From contig LOEZ01000053.1 of the NCBI GenBank assembly GCA_001516055.1, positions 62,001-126,000 on the forward strand: a DNA stretch of 64,000 nt, read 5' to 3'. Under the pieces are notes generated by a model that had not been told where the DNA came from, ran no database searches, and saw nothing but the letters and a program-made list of their open reading frames with translations. This document shows positions 63,742 to 64,000 of the stretch, in pieces. The position numbers were made by a program, and so were the translations under genes. Positions within the stretch are counted from its first letter, which is position 1, and each line of letters starts with the position of its first letter. The DNA comes from Gracilibacter sp. BRH_c7a. GTDB taxonomy: Bacteria; Bacillota; Desulfitobacteriia; Desulfitobacteriales; Syntrophobotulaceae.

Positions 63742-64000
63742 ACATACCCACCTTAAAGGAAAACTCTACTGTCTAAGAATATGTTGTCATAATTACTGAA
63801 ATAACTATAACTTATGAATAAAGTTATCAACCTTTATGCACAGTTAGCTGTCGGATAGAAAAAAGTGTTTGTAAAAAGTCGGTTATTACAATAAGACAAA
63901 AGACGAAAGGTTTTCGGTTTTGAGCCTTAAGTCCTATTATTTTTTCAAGTTTTTTATGCTAAGATATATTAAAGTTTTGTATTATATGTAAAATTTCGAC
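63742..64000. other. Right-end intergenic DNA
   Basis: No gene or clear structured element seen in these 259 bases. It contains AT-rich, promoter-like DNA upstream of the DtxR/MntR gene and perhaps of a gene beyond the edge. Confidence 0.4.

Overview
The window is an AT-rich stretch of a Firmicutes chromosome, most likely an anaerobic Clostridia member. The signs are AGGAGG-type ribosome sites, frequent TTG and GTG starts, lipoprotein-type binding proteins, a type III glutamine synthetase, an archaeal-type split glutamate synthase, glutamate 2,3-aminomutase, and labile-selenium molybdenum hydroxylase accessory genes. No rRNA, tRNA, CRISPR array, phage or intact insertion sequence was seen. 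Assignments rest on reading the translated sequences and motifs; no database search was run.

Positions 1-35,900 look like an accessory catabolic and transport region, mostly on the minus strand. It holds (a) two MarR-type regulators, an MBL hydrolase and an MFS transporter (1-2,968); (b) a three-subunit xanthine-dehydrogenase-type molybdenum hydroxylase with five maturation genes, including yqeB and yqeC relatives that mark selenium-dependent enzymes (3,036-10,066); (c) two creatinase-like M24 proteins, an alpha/beta hydrolase resembling 2,6-dihydroxypseudooxynicotine hydrolase, a DASS-type carrier, a nitroreductase, a tripartite tricarboxylate transporter and a hydroxyacid dehydrogenase (10,181-20,860); (d) a five-gene redox operon with an AprA-like flavoprotein, an AprB-like ferredoxin, a pyridine-nucleotide flavoprotein, a molybdopterin oxidoreductase and a four-cluster ferredoxin (20,963-27,020); (e) a divergent LVIVD beta-propeller gene, a TRAP transporter, lipoate ligase, a nitrilase and an orphan ABC binding protein. 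I infer anaerobic breakdown of an N-heterocyclic or amide compound; the substrate is unknown.

Positions 36,000-40,800 hold citrate synthase, a glycine-zipper protein, an HAD phosphatase, a permease split into two homologous half-genes, and a gene remnant.

Positions 40,800-62,500 centre on ammonium assimilation: split glutamate synthase (five genes), glutamate dehydrogenase, ammonium transporter and glutamine synthetase III. An exact 12-bp motif occurs about 50 bp upstream of plausible -10 boxes of the glutamate synthase, amtB and glnN promoters. The amtB and glnN leaders each contain a hexaloop hairpin that competes with a terminator, the arrangement used by ANTAR antiterminators. Between them lie alr, nnrDE and acpS, a LytS-type kinase with an N-terminal repeat, a BusR-like GntR/RCK_C regulator, and a divergent glutamate 2,3-aminomutase whose product, beta-glutamate, is an osmolyte. 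TIGR01212 radical SAM, ogt and AmmeMemoRadiSam genes complete the block. The window ends with a DUF2179 membrane protein and a DtxR/MntR regulator.
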